DNA of 64,000 nt from Lachnospiraceae bacterium. GTDB lineage: Bacteria > Bacillota > Clostridia > Lachnospirales > Lachnospiraceae. Every line of letters begins with the position of its first letter. Within the stretch, counting starts at the first letter, position 1. The stretch lies in assembly GCA_900168235.1 (NCBI GenBank), contig FUZG01000003.1, forward strand, positions 248,001-312,000, in the 5' to 3' direction. The translations under genes were made by a program, and so were the position numbers. Positions 1-8,175 of this stretch are shown piece after piece. The notes under the pieces were generated by a model. It worked only from the letters and a program-made list of their open reading frames with translations. It was not told the DNA's origin and did not search any database.

Positions 1-1112
1 AAAACAGCATCGATCACCTTTTTCTGATCCTGCTCAGTCAGTCCATAATACATAGGCAATCTAACAAGTCGTTCACTTTCTGATGTTGTATACCTATCCT
101 CTCCATCAAACCTGCCGAATTTATATCCTGCCGGAGCTGAATGAAGCGGAACATAATGAAATACTGCTAAAACATCACGTGACTTTAAGAACTTTATCAA
201 CGCTGTTCGTTCCTGAAGCTCCTTACATTTTAAATAATACATATGTCCGTTATGAACACATCCATCCGGAACAACCGGAAGATCGACTTTACCGGCTTCT
301 TTCAGCTTTTGAAAAGCGCTGTTGTATCTATTCCAGCTATCTAAGCGATCATTATTTATCTGATCTGCTGCCTCAAGCTGTCCCCAGAGGTAAGCAGCAT
401 TGAGCTCACTTGGCAGATAGCTGTCGCCAAAGTCAACCCATGTATATTTATCAACCTGGCCGCGGAAAAACTTCGAGCGGTTTGTGCCCTTCTCACGGAG
501 TATCTCAGCCTTTTCATTGTAGGCTTCATTATTTATTACAATAGCTCCGCCCTCACCCATTGAATAATTCTTTGTCTCATGAAATGAGTAGCATCCAAAA
601 TCACCTATTGTTCCGAGTGCCTTTCCTTTATAGGTACTCATAACTGCCTGAGCCGCATCCTCGATCACCATTAAACCATGTCTATGAGCAATATCCATGA
701 TCGTATCCATCTCACACGCAACACCGGCATAATGAACTGCCATTATGACTTTCGTCTTTGGCGTGATCGCCTGCTCAATTTTTTTCTCGTCTATATTCAT
801 TGTATCCGGACGGATATCAACAAATACCAGCTTCGCTCCTGCAAGAACTGCTGATGTTGCAGTACTTGAAAAAGTATAACTAGGTAAAATAACTTCATCC
901 CCCGGATGAATATCGCAAAGTAACATTGCCATATCCAGAGCAGTCGTTCCACTAGTCGTTAAAAGAACCTTCTGTGCCTTAAATCTATCCTCTAACCACT
1001 TATTACATTTTTTTGTAAACGGACCATCACCGCAGATCTTGTGATTTTCAGCTGCTTCTGTTACATATTTAAGTTCCGTACCTATATAAGGTGGTATATT
1101 AAATGGAATCAT
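1..1112 (-). CDS. wecE: WecE-like dTDP-4-keto-6-deoxyhexose aminotransferase (3' end cut by window edge)
   Basis: A PLP-dependent DegT/DnrJ/EryC1/StrS-family sugar aminotransferase. It would convert a TDP-4-keto-6-deoxyhexose to the 4-amino sugar used in surface glycans. I translated it by hand: it begins MIPFNIPPYIG and stays open for about 370 codons to the left edge, so only the last few residues are missing compared with the usual ~376. Family marks are TSGTTALDMA near the N-terminus, EDAAQA, and the HETKNYSMGEGG motif whose Lys would bind PLP; this last motif is the WecE/RffA version. AGAAAGG lies upstream of the ATG at 1112. The next gene upstream ends 57 bases away, which fits one transcript. 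Exact sugar substrate is inferred from similarity to WecE. Confidence 0.85.
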   Translation of the reverse strand, partial: MIPFNIPPYIGTELKYVTEAAENHKICGDGPFTKKCNKWLEDRFKAQKVLLTTSGTTALDMAMLLCDIHPGDEVILPSYTFSSTATSAVLAGAKLVFVDIRPDTMNIDEKKIEQAITPKTKVIMAVHYAGVACEMDTIMDIAHRHGLMVIEDAAQAVMSTYKGKALGTIGDFGCYSFHETKNYSMGEGGAIVINNEAYNEKAEILREKGTNRSKFFRGQVDKYTWVDFGDSYLPSELNAAYLWGQLEAADQINNDRLDSWNRYNSAFQKLKEAGKVDLPVVPDGCVHNGHMYYLKCKELQERTALIKFLKSRDVLAVFHYVPLHSAPAGYKFGRFDGEDRYTTSESERLVRLPMYYGLTEQDQKKVIDAV

Positions 1113-1168
1113 TACTATTCTACCTTTCTGTATTTTTTCAATATCAATTTATTTTACCCTTACGCGGC

Positions 1169-2407
1169 TTAACCAATATAGCCTCCACCCGAAAAAACTC
1201 TACCAAAATAGATCGCTCCATTTATGATATGAATTACCAATAAACTGATCGCTATCTTGCAAATCCACTTCATCTTTTCATCCCGAAACATAATTACCAC
1301 TTCTGCAAAACACACTGCAAATAGGATTAACCCTGATAATGGCAGATTCCATCCAAAATTCCCATGTGCTGCCCTGCTTCCGCTCTCCATCAAAAACATG
1401 GACTCACATAAAGTAATAATCTCCATTAACCACGCCAATAATAATACCTTATTTCTTCTGCCTTTAATGAACGAAATTACGGTAACGATAATGGGAAACG
1501 AAAAATTAGCGACTAAAGGGTACAACAAATAACCACTGTGAATATAATCTTTAATTCTTCCTATTGAAAAAATAACACTATTTTTGTTGCCGGTATCACT
1601 TTCTGACAAAAATAATACTAAATATTGGTATCCCAAGACAATCATACTCGCTACAAACGCAATCGCCAATTTGAAATATTCTGAGATTTTTCTTCCTTTT
1701 CCTTCAAAAAGATCCTTTAAGCACACAATAAAAACAGCCGGAGCAAATGCAATTACAAAATTGGGCTTAAACATGTTTGTAAGTGCGAGAAGAATAAAAA
1801 AGATTACATATTCCCGGGTCATAATCTTTTCCTCTTTCCTCAACATTTTTATTAATGCAGCGAATGAAAGAATCGCAAAAAGACGCATTCCAAGATATGT
1901 AGAATTATGCCATGGCTGTGTCAGAAATGAACCAAACAGGACACCACCTTTGCCTCCCATTGTCCCCTCCCAATCACTCAGGATATAAAAGGGTGATTTA
2001 TTAGGAATGAACACAGATCCCAGAAAAAGGAACGCAAATGAAAAAAAGGTCAAAAATTCTTCATCTATATTGTTATGAAATGTATCATCTTTGTAATCCA
2101 GAAATAACGCCTTAAGAAAAAACGCGATAGCTACACCTGTCAAAGATATGATCGCACCCATGAACATTGCAATTAACTTTGTATTTCCCGGAAGCTTATA
2201 TAAAACAGCCATAACTATAGACATCAGCGAATATCCCTGACCATCCAGTGCAGACATTAGATGTTCCGGATAATCCGACACAAACCCCTCACCATTAGAG
2301 GCTGTGATCATCATATAAGTTACATAGGATGATGCACAAAAAATCCAGATTCCAAGAATCACACTTGCCCAATTAATTTTCTTTATTCTTTCAGATAATC
2401 GTTCCAT
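1169..2407 (-). CDS. Polytopic membrane protein, possible GT-C glycosyltransferase
   Basis: A 412-residue integral membrane protein with about ten hydrophobic segments spread over its length, starting near residue 14. A first extracytoplasmic loop after the first helix carries SDYPEH, an acidic loop placement typical of GT-C fold glycosyltransferases, which use lipid-linked sugars outside the membrane. I do not recognise the family further. It follows another multispanning protein (2478-4274) in the same direction and precedes the WecE-like gene. The job may be polymer assembly or lipid-linked sugar transfer; that is inference from topology and context only. Confidence 0.6.
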   Translation of the reverse strand: MERLSERIKKINWASVILGIWIFCASSYVTYMMITASNGEGFVSDYPEHLMSALDGQGYSLMSIVMAVLYKLPGNTKLIAMFMGAIISLTGVAIAFFLKALFLDYKDDTFHNNIDEEFLTFFSFAFLFLGSVFIPNKSPFYILSDWEGTMGGKGGVLFGSFLTQPWHNSTYLGMRLFAILSFAALIKMLRKEEKIMTREYVIFFILLALTNMFKPNFVIAFAPAVFIVCLKDLFEGKGRKISEYFKLAIAFVASMIVLGYQYLVLFLSESDTGNKNSVIFSIGRIKDYIHSGYLLYPLVANFSFPIIVTVISFIKGRRNKVLLLAWLMEIITLCESMFLMESGSRAAHGNFGWNLPLSGLILFAVCFAEVVIMFRDEKMKWICKIAISLLVIHIINGAIYFGRVFSGGGYIG

Positions 2408-2477
2408 ATTTATATTTTTTCTTTCTGAATTTACCTTTTTCTTAATTCTTCTTACACTTCAATACGTACTATCTGTT

Positions 2478-4274
2478 TTATTCTACGTTCACAATTATCT
2501 CGCCCACATCATCTACAAATTTCTCGCTTATGTCATAATCCCAAACATAAATATGATAGCTTTTCACAACAAAATGATCTGTCGTATGTCCAAAAAACTG
2601 TTCCAATTTTGATGATATTAAGGGGTTATCCTTCTTTTTTATTATCAGAAAAGACTTTATTCCATCTATTGGTTCAAAAGCTTTATCATCTACAAGCCAT
2701 CTATACGGCATAGCACCCTTTGTTCCCAAAGATACTGCTCCAACTTTCAACTTCAGATCAGAATAAACCTCATTATTATATGCATCCCAATAGGAACCTG
2801 CATATCCTTTGGTCAACCCTCTGTCAACCAATGCCTGACTCAACGCCTTCTTTTCTGCAAGATTATTTTTCCATTCCCTGTTTGAATAAGTAAGAGAAAC
2901 AACAAATATCAATACTGCAAATGAATATAGTGCAATTACCAATTTCTTTTGATGAAATAGATTTTTAATCCAATACTCATAAATGTAACGAGCAGAAATG
3001 ATTAAAAGCAGAAAAATAGTTGTTAATAAATATCTTGGTTCTGATTTGTCAAAAAAAACAAACAAAATAAACATTTCCACTGCGTGAAATACTGTAAACA
3101 GCAGTAAGAAATGAATTTTATCATTTTCTTTTTTCCAGTTCTTGAACTGAAGGATTGGAATAATAAATATAAGAATAACCGTTGAAGAAATAGTCACGAT
3201 ATTTCTCAATCCGTATTCTGATATTACCATTCCAAACGAAGTATAACCAAAACATCCAAACAGGCCATCAAGATAAGCTATAACTAATCTGATCATCTGT
3301 CTAACTGATCTTACAATCGCAAGCCTACTTCTTCCCGTCTGAATAGTATGGGTACTGCAAATCATTTTATATCCGATTATGCCAACGATCGATGATGGAA
3401 AGATTAATAATAAGTTTTTCATTCCATTAGAAACGATCGACTTAATATCAATGCTTTTTTCTTCAACTCTATAATATTTAAGACACAGACAGGCCCCCAT
3501 TGCTGCGATTATCGGAAGGGTTTGAACCGCTACTGCGCGCATGCCTCCTAAAATAGTCAGAAAACTCACAACCGAATAAAAAACAAATGCCCTCCCCTTC
3601 CTTTTTCCATACATCATTTCGTAAGAAAACCATACAGAAAGGAGAAGCCATATCATCTGTCCTGTATAAGCAGCCTGATACAAAGTAAAATCTAACGACC
3701 CTGAAAGAAATAGTAAAAAGAATGGGATGGAAAACAACCACGCCTTACTCTGTAAATAAAAACGATTGAAAAGATATATAAAAAAGACCGTAACTAAAAC
3801 AAAGACCAACGATCCTAACTCTCTCGCCAAGGGCTGATCTTTCATAAATGCTGTGAACGGCAGCGTAAAAAGATTGATCGCTATCACCCATACATCACCA
3901 TTGACATAATTCCACGTCGCCGGGAACAATGAATGTGTTCTCAACTGAGATTGCGCCAATAATGTAGCTGTAGCAACATCTGAGTGAACGAAGGTCTGTC
4001 CAAAAGTCAAAATCGAATATGCTGAAACACCAACTGCTATCGCACATATCGCCTTTAATAAAATATCTATCTTGTCTGTCCCATTTTTCATATTTAATGC
4101 AAAATAAAACAAAACAGCACTGGAAAACAACGATAAAAAAAGCTCATATACTGTAAAAAAGGATGAATGCCACAGATATAAACTTATCAAGAAGCCTACA
4201 ACTGCGACCAAAACACCACCTATTTTTAACACGCCCTCAATTAACTTATTGTCTAGAAAATTTCTTAAATACAT
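2478..4274 (-). CDS. Polytopic membrane protein, GT-C-like
   Basis: A 598-residue protein with a long array of hydrophobic segments (roughly residues 15-480) and a soluble C-terminal tail of about 110 residues. The loop after the third or fourth helix has an acidic/His region (FVHSDVATATLLAQSQ), reminiscent of the catalytic first loop of GT-C enzymes. The C-terminal tail (VDRGLTKGYAGSYWDAY) resembles the periplasmic tail seen in mannosyl- or arabinosyl-transferase-like proteins. Ribosome-site sequence GAGGAGAATGAG lies directly before the ATG. It sits between the TIM-barrel pair and another membrane protein on the same strand. Function as a lipid-linked sugar transferase is inferred. Confidence 0.6.
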   Translation of the reverse strand: MYLRNFLDNKLIEGVLKIGGVLVAVVGFLISLYLWHSSFFTVYELFLSLFSSAVLFYFALNMKNGTDKIDILLKAICAIAVGVSAYSILTFGQTFVHSDVATATLLAQSQLRTHSLFPATWNYVNGDVWVIAINLFTLPFTAFMKDQPLARELGSLVFVLVTVFFIYLFNRFYLQSKAWLFSIPFFLLFLSGSLDFTLYQAAYTGQMIWLLLSVWFSYEMMYGKRKGRAFVFYSVVSFLTILGGMRAVAVQTLPIIAAMGACLCLKYYRVEEKSIDIKSIVSNGMKNLLLIFPSSIVGIIGYKMICSTHTIQTGRSRLAIVRSVRQMIRLVIAYLDGLFGCFGYTSFGMVISEYGLRNIVTISSTVILIFIIPILQFKNWKKENDKIHFLLLFTVFHAVEMFILFVFFDKSEPRYLLTTIFLLLIISARYIYEYWIKNLFHQKKLVIALYSFAVLIFVVSLTYSNREWKNNLAEKKALSQALVDRGLTKGYAGSYWDAYNNEVYSDLKLKVGAVSLGTKGAMPYRWLVDDKAFEPIDGIKSFLIIKKKDNPLISSKLEQFFGHTTDHFVVKSYHIYVWDYDISEKFVDDVGEIIVNVE

Positions 4275-4309
4275 CTCATTCTCCTCTACCCTGATTGCAG
4301 CAACCCTCT

Positions 4310-5245
4310 TTAGCTAAGATTCTCCGCAAAATAATGCCCAATAGAAGCGATCATCCTAAGCGCCTCAGGTCTCAGTTCCTCCGGGAATGATGACAGAACC
4401 GGGGCTGTCTCAAAGTTCAGCACGCCATTAAATCCGATATTCCTAAGCGCACGTATAAATCCATCCCAGTCTGTGGATGGATGATTTTCTCTTGTCTTTG
4501 TAAACGTAAATGGAATCTGATGCAGATCTGCGATGCCGTCATTATCATGAATATGAAGCACCTTCAATCGATGACCGATGATATTTAAGAATTTCTCGAA
4601 ATCAATTCCTACAAGATTCGCATGTCCCGTATCAAAGCAGAACCCAAGAACTTCTGCTCCATATCTTTCATTTATCCTGTCGATGCGTTCTGCCGCCTTT
4701 CTGGCATCACAGCATGGTCCTTCAAGGATATGTCTCCCTGAAGAAGTATAAATGTTCTCAACGCATATCACAATACCACGTTCTTTTGCAAAAGGCAGCA
4801 CCGTATCCAGAAACTTCTCCGTAGCCTCCCATTCCGCATCCTCAGAACCATAATACTGCTTTACTTTAAGCCCATGAACCACGATGTACTTGCAGCCAAG
4901 AAAATCACAAATCTCCATGCTTTTCGGAGCCATCTCACGGACCAGATAATCATTTAATTCCTTCGGTGCTCCCGGGACAAAATTCGGATACGGCATATGC
5001 ATCTGATGAAAACGTATCCCATACTTTGCAGCAGCATCTTTATGCGGCTTAAAAAATTCCTTAAGCTCGCCCGCAGACTTATCAAAAAAACGGTTCAGTG
5101 TGAACTTATAAAGGTCTGTATTTTTCAGATAAAAATTAAGCGAAAAATCACAGCATGTAAAACCTGTGTCCCTTAAAAGTCTGAATCCCTCTTCCGGATT
5201 CTCGTCATTTATAACATTATGCGTCTGTACGCCTATCTCTAACAT
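4310..5245 (-). CDS. Sugar phosphate isomerase/epimerase-like TIM barrel protein
   Basis: An AP endonuclease 2/xylose-isomerase-like TIM barrel of about 311 residues. It has EIGVQTH at the start, HQMHMPYP, VVHGLK, VCVENIY, GFCFDTGHANL and LHIHDNDG, which supply the Glu, Asp, His metal ligands expected in the fold. An ATG two codons inside the longest reading frame is chosen because AAGGA lies seven bases upstream; the outer start is TTG. The preceding gene (5255-6562) is another barrel of the same superfamily and ends nine bases upstream. A near-identical arrangement exists at 53018-55085, so this is one half of a duplicated two-gene module. The sugar substrate cannot be told from sequence. 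Confidence 0.8.
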   Translation of the reverse strand: MLEIGVQTHNVINDENPEEGFRLLRDTGFTCCDFSLNFYLKNTDLYKFTLNRFFDKSAGELKEFFKPHKDAAAKYGIRFHQMHMPYPNFVPGAPKELNDYLVREMAPKSMEICDFLGCKYIVVHGLKVKQYYGSEDAEWEATEKFLDTVLPFAKERGIVICVENIYTSSGRHILEGPCCDARKAAERIDRINERYGAEVLGFCFDTGHANLVGIDFEKFLNIIGHRLKVLHIHDNDGIADLHQIPFTFTKTRENHPSTDWDGFIRALRNIGFNGVLNFETAPVLSSFPEELRPEALRMIASIGHYFAENLS

Positions 5246-5254
5246 TCTCAATCC

Positions 5255-6562
5255 TTATAATCCCTTCAGACGATCCATATAAGAAGTCTGCAGATACTGG
5301 TCATTAAAGTACTCTATATTCTCCTTAATACCCATATCGCGAAGCTGCTGCTCGATTTCACGATAGTAGATATTGCAGATAAAGATACCGGTATTTTCCG
5401 GCAAATTCTTCAACTTCTCCGGTGACTCGATCGTAAGTCCGCAGAAATCCTCACCCCAGCGGGCAGAATTATTATCACAGGTAAAAAGCGGAGGAAATTC
5501 ATCTCCGTAATTCAGCATGTAATTCCTGCACATATTTCCTGCACCAAAAAGTACCACATGATCGTACTTCTTCATGGCGTCCCCCATACCGATCTGCCAA
5601 CGAAGATAATCCGCCACATGATATGTCAGCCGCAAAATGTCAGATGCAAAAGTCAAAGGGAAATTATACGCTGTCGAACCGATATCAAGTATAAGATCAC
5701 CATCAAAGCTGATTGACCGGAGCCCCCTTATCACCTCGAGCCAGTTTGTGGTTGCCATACCGGCTGAAATGCATGAAAAAGGAATACACGCATCTCTGTA
5801 ATTTCCATCATTATCACTGAGCCACACCGCATCAACTCTGCCCTTCAGAGCCATAGCAAATTCATACATATCCTGAGAGCAAAGATTGCAGTTTCCGATA
5901 TTCATGCAGAAACCAAAAGCATTCTCATACTTTGCTTCTCCATTAAGCTTGTCGAGCCATTCATTGATCTCAGCCGGATCAGAAAGAATCCCGCGTACCA
6001 GATGACCCTCGAAGTGCTTGCACTGATTCTCCAGAAGGATCTTCATTGGTGAACGCTTCACTTTATCTTGCTGCTTTTCATGTTCATCTAAGACCACATC
6101 AGCCAGCTTCAGATAAAAATTTCTATTTAATTCAAATGCATCCTTATCTGAATCCAGTAAATCCAAAGGCTGTACTATAATAGATCTGCAGCCGAGTCGA
6201 ACAGCCAATCTTATCTGTTCCTCAACTACAGACATGTATAGATCCATACCCTTTTTATCAACTTCTGACCCCCATCCAAGCTCAGTCGCTCTGGCTGCGG
6301 GAATTCGAAGGTTATTTTTCTGAAATGCATCAAGAATATTCTGAATGGACGCCTGCACCTGATCAGGATGATCCGGCAGGAAAATAAAACCATACTCCGC
6401 AATATTTTTTCGGGCCTTGTCGATCTCCACATATTCACCGCCGCCGCTGCATATATTGAAATTCAAAAGCATTTCTTGGAAACCGGATTCACCGATATAA
6501 CCCACGCCCTGATTCGGACGCATGCGGTCTATATATGATGTTGAATTAAGTAAAATGTTCAT
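5255..6562 (-). CDS. TIM barrel sugar isomerase-like protein with C-terminal Rossmann-like module
   Basis: Residues 1 to about 320 form a second xylose-isomerase-like barrel. It is less canonical than its neighbour: LENQCKHFEGHL, FGFCMNIGNCNL and VWLSDNDG replace the usual motifs, with Asn or Ser where the partner has Asp or His, so metal binding may be weak. Residues about 330-435 are the recurrent module of this locus (VVLFGAGNMCRNYML, then FTCDNNSARWG, GLTIESPEKL). The paralogue at 53766-55085 has the same architecture and the same position upstream of a canonical barrel. Active barrel plus divergent barrel suggests a heteromeric enzyme; that is inference. Confidence 0.75.
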   Translation of the reverse strand: MNILLNSTSYIDRMRPNQGVGYIGESGFQEMLLNFNICSGGGEYVEIDKARKNIAEYGFIFLPDHPDQVQASIQNILDAFQKNNLRIPAARATELGWGSEVDKKGMDLYMSVVEEQIRLAVRLGCRSIIVQPLDLLDSDKDAFELNRNFYLKLADVVLDEHEKQQDKVKRSPMKILLENQCKHFEGHLVRGILSDPAEINEWLDKLNGEAKYENAFGFCMNIGNCNLCSQDMYEFAMALKGRVDAVWLSDNDGNYRDACIPFSCISAGMATTNWLEVIRGLRSISFDGDLILDIGSTAYNFPLTFASDILRLTYHVADYLRWQIGMGDAMKKYDHVVLFGAGNMCRNYMLNYGDEFPPLFTCDNNSARWGEDFCGLTIESPEKLKNLPENTGIFICNIYYREIEQQLRDMGIKENIEYFNDQYLQTSYMDRLKGL

Positions 6563-6593
6563 GTGTAAATTTTATCTTTCTGTTTTTTATGAA

Positions 6594-7571
6594 TCACGCC
6601 TTTTCAAGCATCCTCTTTATTGCATCCGGTAAACGTAAAACTACCTTCTCCACAAGTCTATCCTGCAAATAAGCTTTATTAAGATGGTCTTTTGAATACT
6701 TAAGATATGTTCCGTTACTCTTTGATACCAAAAGATGTGTAAAAAAACGCTCCCAGCTAAAAAAATCTTCACTACTGATGTAATCTTCCGGATTTTCAAC
6801 TATCCTCTGAACCTCTTTATCATTAAGAACGTCAGAAATAAGCAATATCCACTCAAAGGATTCCGGAAGATATAACTCTGCTCCCTTTATTCTCTTGATC
6901 GCATCAGAAACTCTGGACATCTGTGAGCCAAATGCCGCTCCATCTGCAACAACAACCATTCTTTCCGAGCTATCCCTGTCATTCAATATCGCAAATATAT
7001 TATCTCGACCATTTGCAGAAATACATTTTACCTTATCACCCAAAATCCCACTAAAGAACTCATATCCGGAATTACTATCCTCTACCAACACCGTATCATA
7101 ACTTCCCTGAACAACATTCTTTGAATTATAAATACGATACAAGCTGTGATAAACGGGTTCGAGCGAATTGTATTTTCCAGAGCTATGTATACCATATATT
7201 TCAGTAACACTGTATGGTAATGCCTGCAGGCTTTCTCTCGTAATGATCACATAATAATTATCCGAATTTTTAACAGCTTCTGCAAATTCTACAGATGCAA
7301 CAAATTTATTTCCCTCATCAATAATAACTATGCTTCCATGTATGGGGGATAACTGCTCTTTCCACGTATTTCCCTCTATCAGCCTGCATGGAACATCACA
7401 ACTAACTGTAATTCCCGTATCCGAACCATTTAAGACATACTCACGGATCATATCTGCAAAAGTTGTTTTTCCAGTCGCGCTGTCTCCCTGTATGATAGTG
7501 ATATTCCTCACGATATCCATCTCATACTTTAAATGAGCACTTTGTACAACTAAATGATGTGCTCCCTTCAT
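6594..7571 (-). CDS. P-loop ATPase paired with DUF4869 protein
   Basis: A 325-residue protein with a clear Walker A (GDSATGKTT, about residues 30-38) and a Walker B (SIVIIDEG, about 81-88). The remainder is unrecognised. ATG is preferred over the GTG codon just before it; the ATG overlaps the TGA of the upstream gene by one base, so the pair is translationally coupled. There is no transmembrane segment and no glycan-related motif, so it is probably not a polysaccharide gene. It may be an ATP-driven partner of the small DUF4869 protein; role unknown. Confidence 0.65.
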   Translation of the reverse strand: MKGAHHLVVQSAHLKYEMDIVRNITIIQGDSATGKTTFADMIREYVLNGSDTGITVSCDVPCRLIEGNTWKEQLSPIHGSIVIIDEGNKFVASVEFAEAVKNSDNYYVIITRESLQALPYSVTEIYGIHSSGKYNSLEPVYHSLYRIYNSKNVVQGSYDTVLVEDSNSGYEFFSGILGDKVKCISANGRDNIFAILNDRDSSERMVVVADGAAFGSQMSRVSDAIKRIKGAELYLPESFEWILLISDVLNDKEVQRIVENPEDYISSEDFFSWERFFTHLLVSKSNGTYLKYSKDHLNKAYLQDRLVEKVVLRLPDAIKRMLEKA

Positions 7572-8008
7572 CACACATATCCTCCTGCGATCCTGTTAAG
7601 TTCACCCATATTTGAGACAACTTCATTATTATTTAAAATTCGAATCTTAAAAGGTTCCTCTCCAAAATCCATCAAATGCCTAAGATTAACAGTTATTTCT
7701 CTTTCTTCAGAAAGACGCAGCAACCATCTGGCACAATTATCACCACAGTTAGATGCATTAAATACTTTATCCGGTACCTTATCAATAAGAATCAGAGTTT
7801 TTACTCCACCCGAAAGACTGACCGGAGCAATGATACCAAGAACCGGACTATCTATCGCACCACTTCCTAAAACCTCAGAATCGTCCACATCTCTTATCAT
7901 CTGGATCACTTCAGGCGAAGACATCCATTCTTTATCGAAATTGAACTTAAAATATGCAGATGTATTATATATAGCATCCTTCATATCGCCATAAAAAATA
8001 TTCAACAT
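7571..8008 (-). CDS. DUF4869-like small protein
   Basis: A 145-residue soluble protein beginning MLNIFYGDM, with IDSPVLGII, LSGGVKTLILID and NASNCGDNCARWLL. I recognise this pattern as the DUF4869 family, from memory and without a search; its function is unknown. Two cysteines in the NCGDNC segment stand out. It is the first gene of a two-gene unit with the P-loop ATPase, preceded by about 165 bases that hold a perfect inverted repeat. The pair is an island between glycan genes. Confidence 0.6.
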   Translation of the reverse strand: MLNIFYGDMKDAIYNTSAYFKFNFDKEWMSSPEVIQMIRDVDDSEVLGSGAIDSPVLGIIAPVSLSGGVKTLILIDKVPDKVFNASNCGDNCARWLLRLSEEREITVNLRHLMDFGEEPFKIRILNNNEVVSNMGELNRIAGGYV

Positions 8009-8131
8009 TTCTTGTCCTCTCTTCAGTAATCCAGTACCGTTATTTCAATTCAAAACCGCTATCCCCGCATTGAGATACGTTACGAAATCTCCTTTACTCA
8101 TTACATTCCTATCCAAATTTTGATAATTTGA

Positions 8132-8152
8132 TGTCAAAACAAATTTTTGACA
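8132..8152. promoter_or_regulatory. Inverted repeat upstream of DUF4869/ATPase pair
   Basis: TGTCAAAA, five bases, TTTTGACA: a perfect 8-base inverted repeat about 125 bases before the start at 8008. Read on the minus strand, one arm provides TTGACA, a consensus -35 box. The -10 region seventeen bases later is poor (GGATAG), so the promoter part is uncertain. The symmetry suggests an operator overlapping the promoter. Confidence 0.4.
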
Positions 8153-8175
8153 TATCCATTGTTTAGCCATCCCCC

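Noticed and set aside
83-403. Plus-strand 106-codon frame
   Set aside because: Lies opposite the WecE-like gene, whose minus-strand reading shows all family motifs; no homology on the plus strand.
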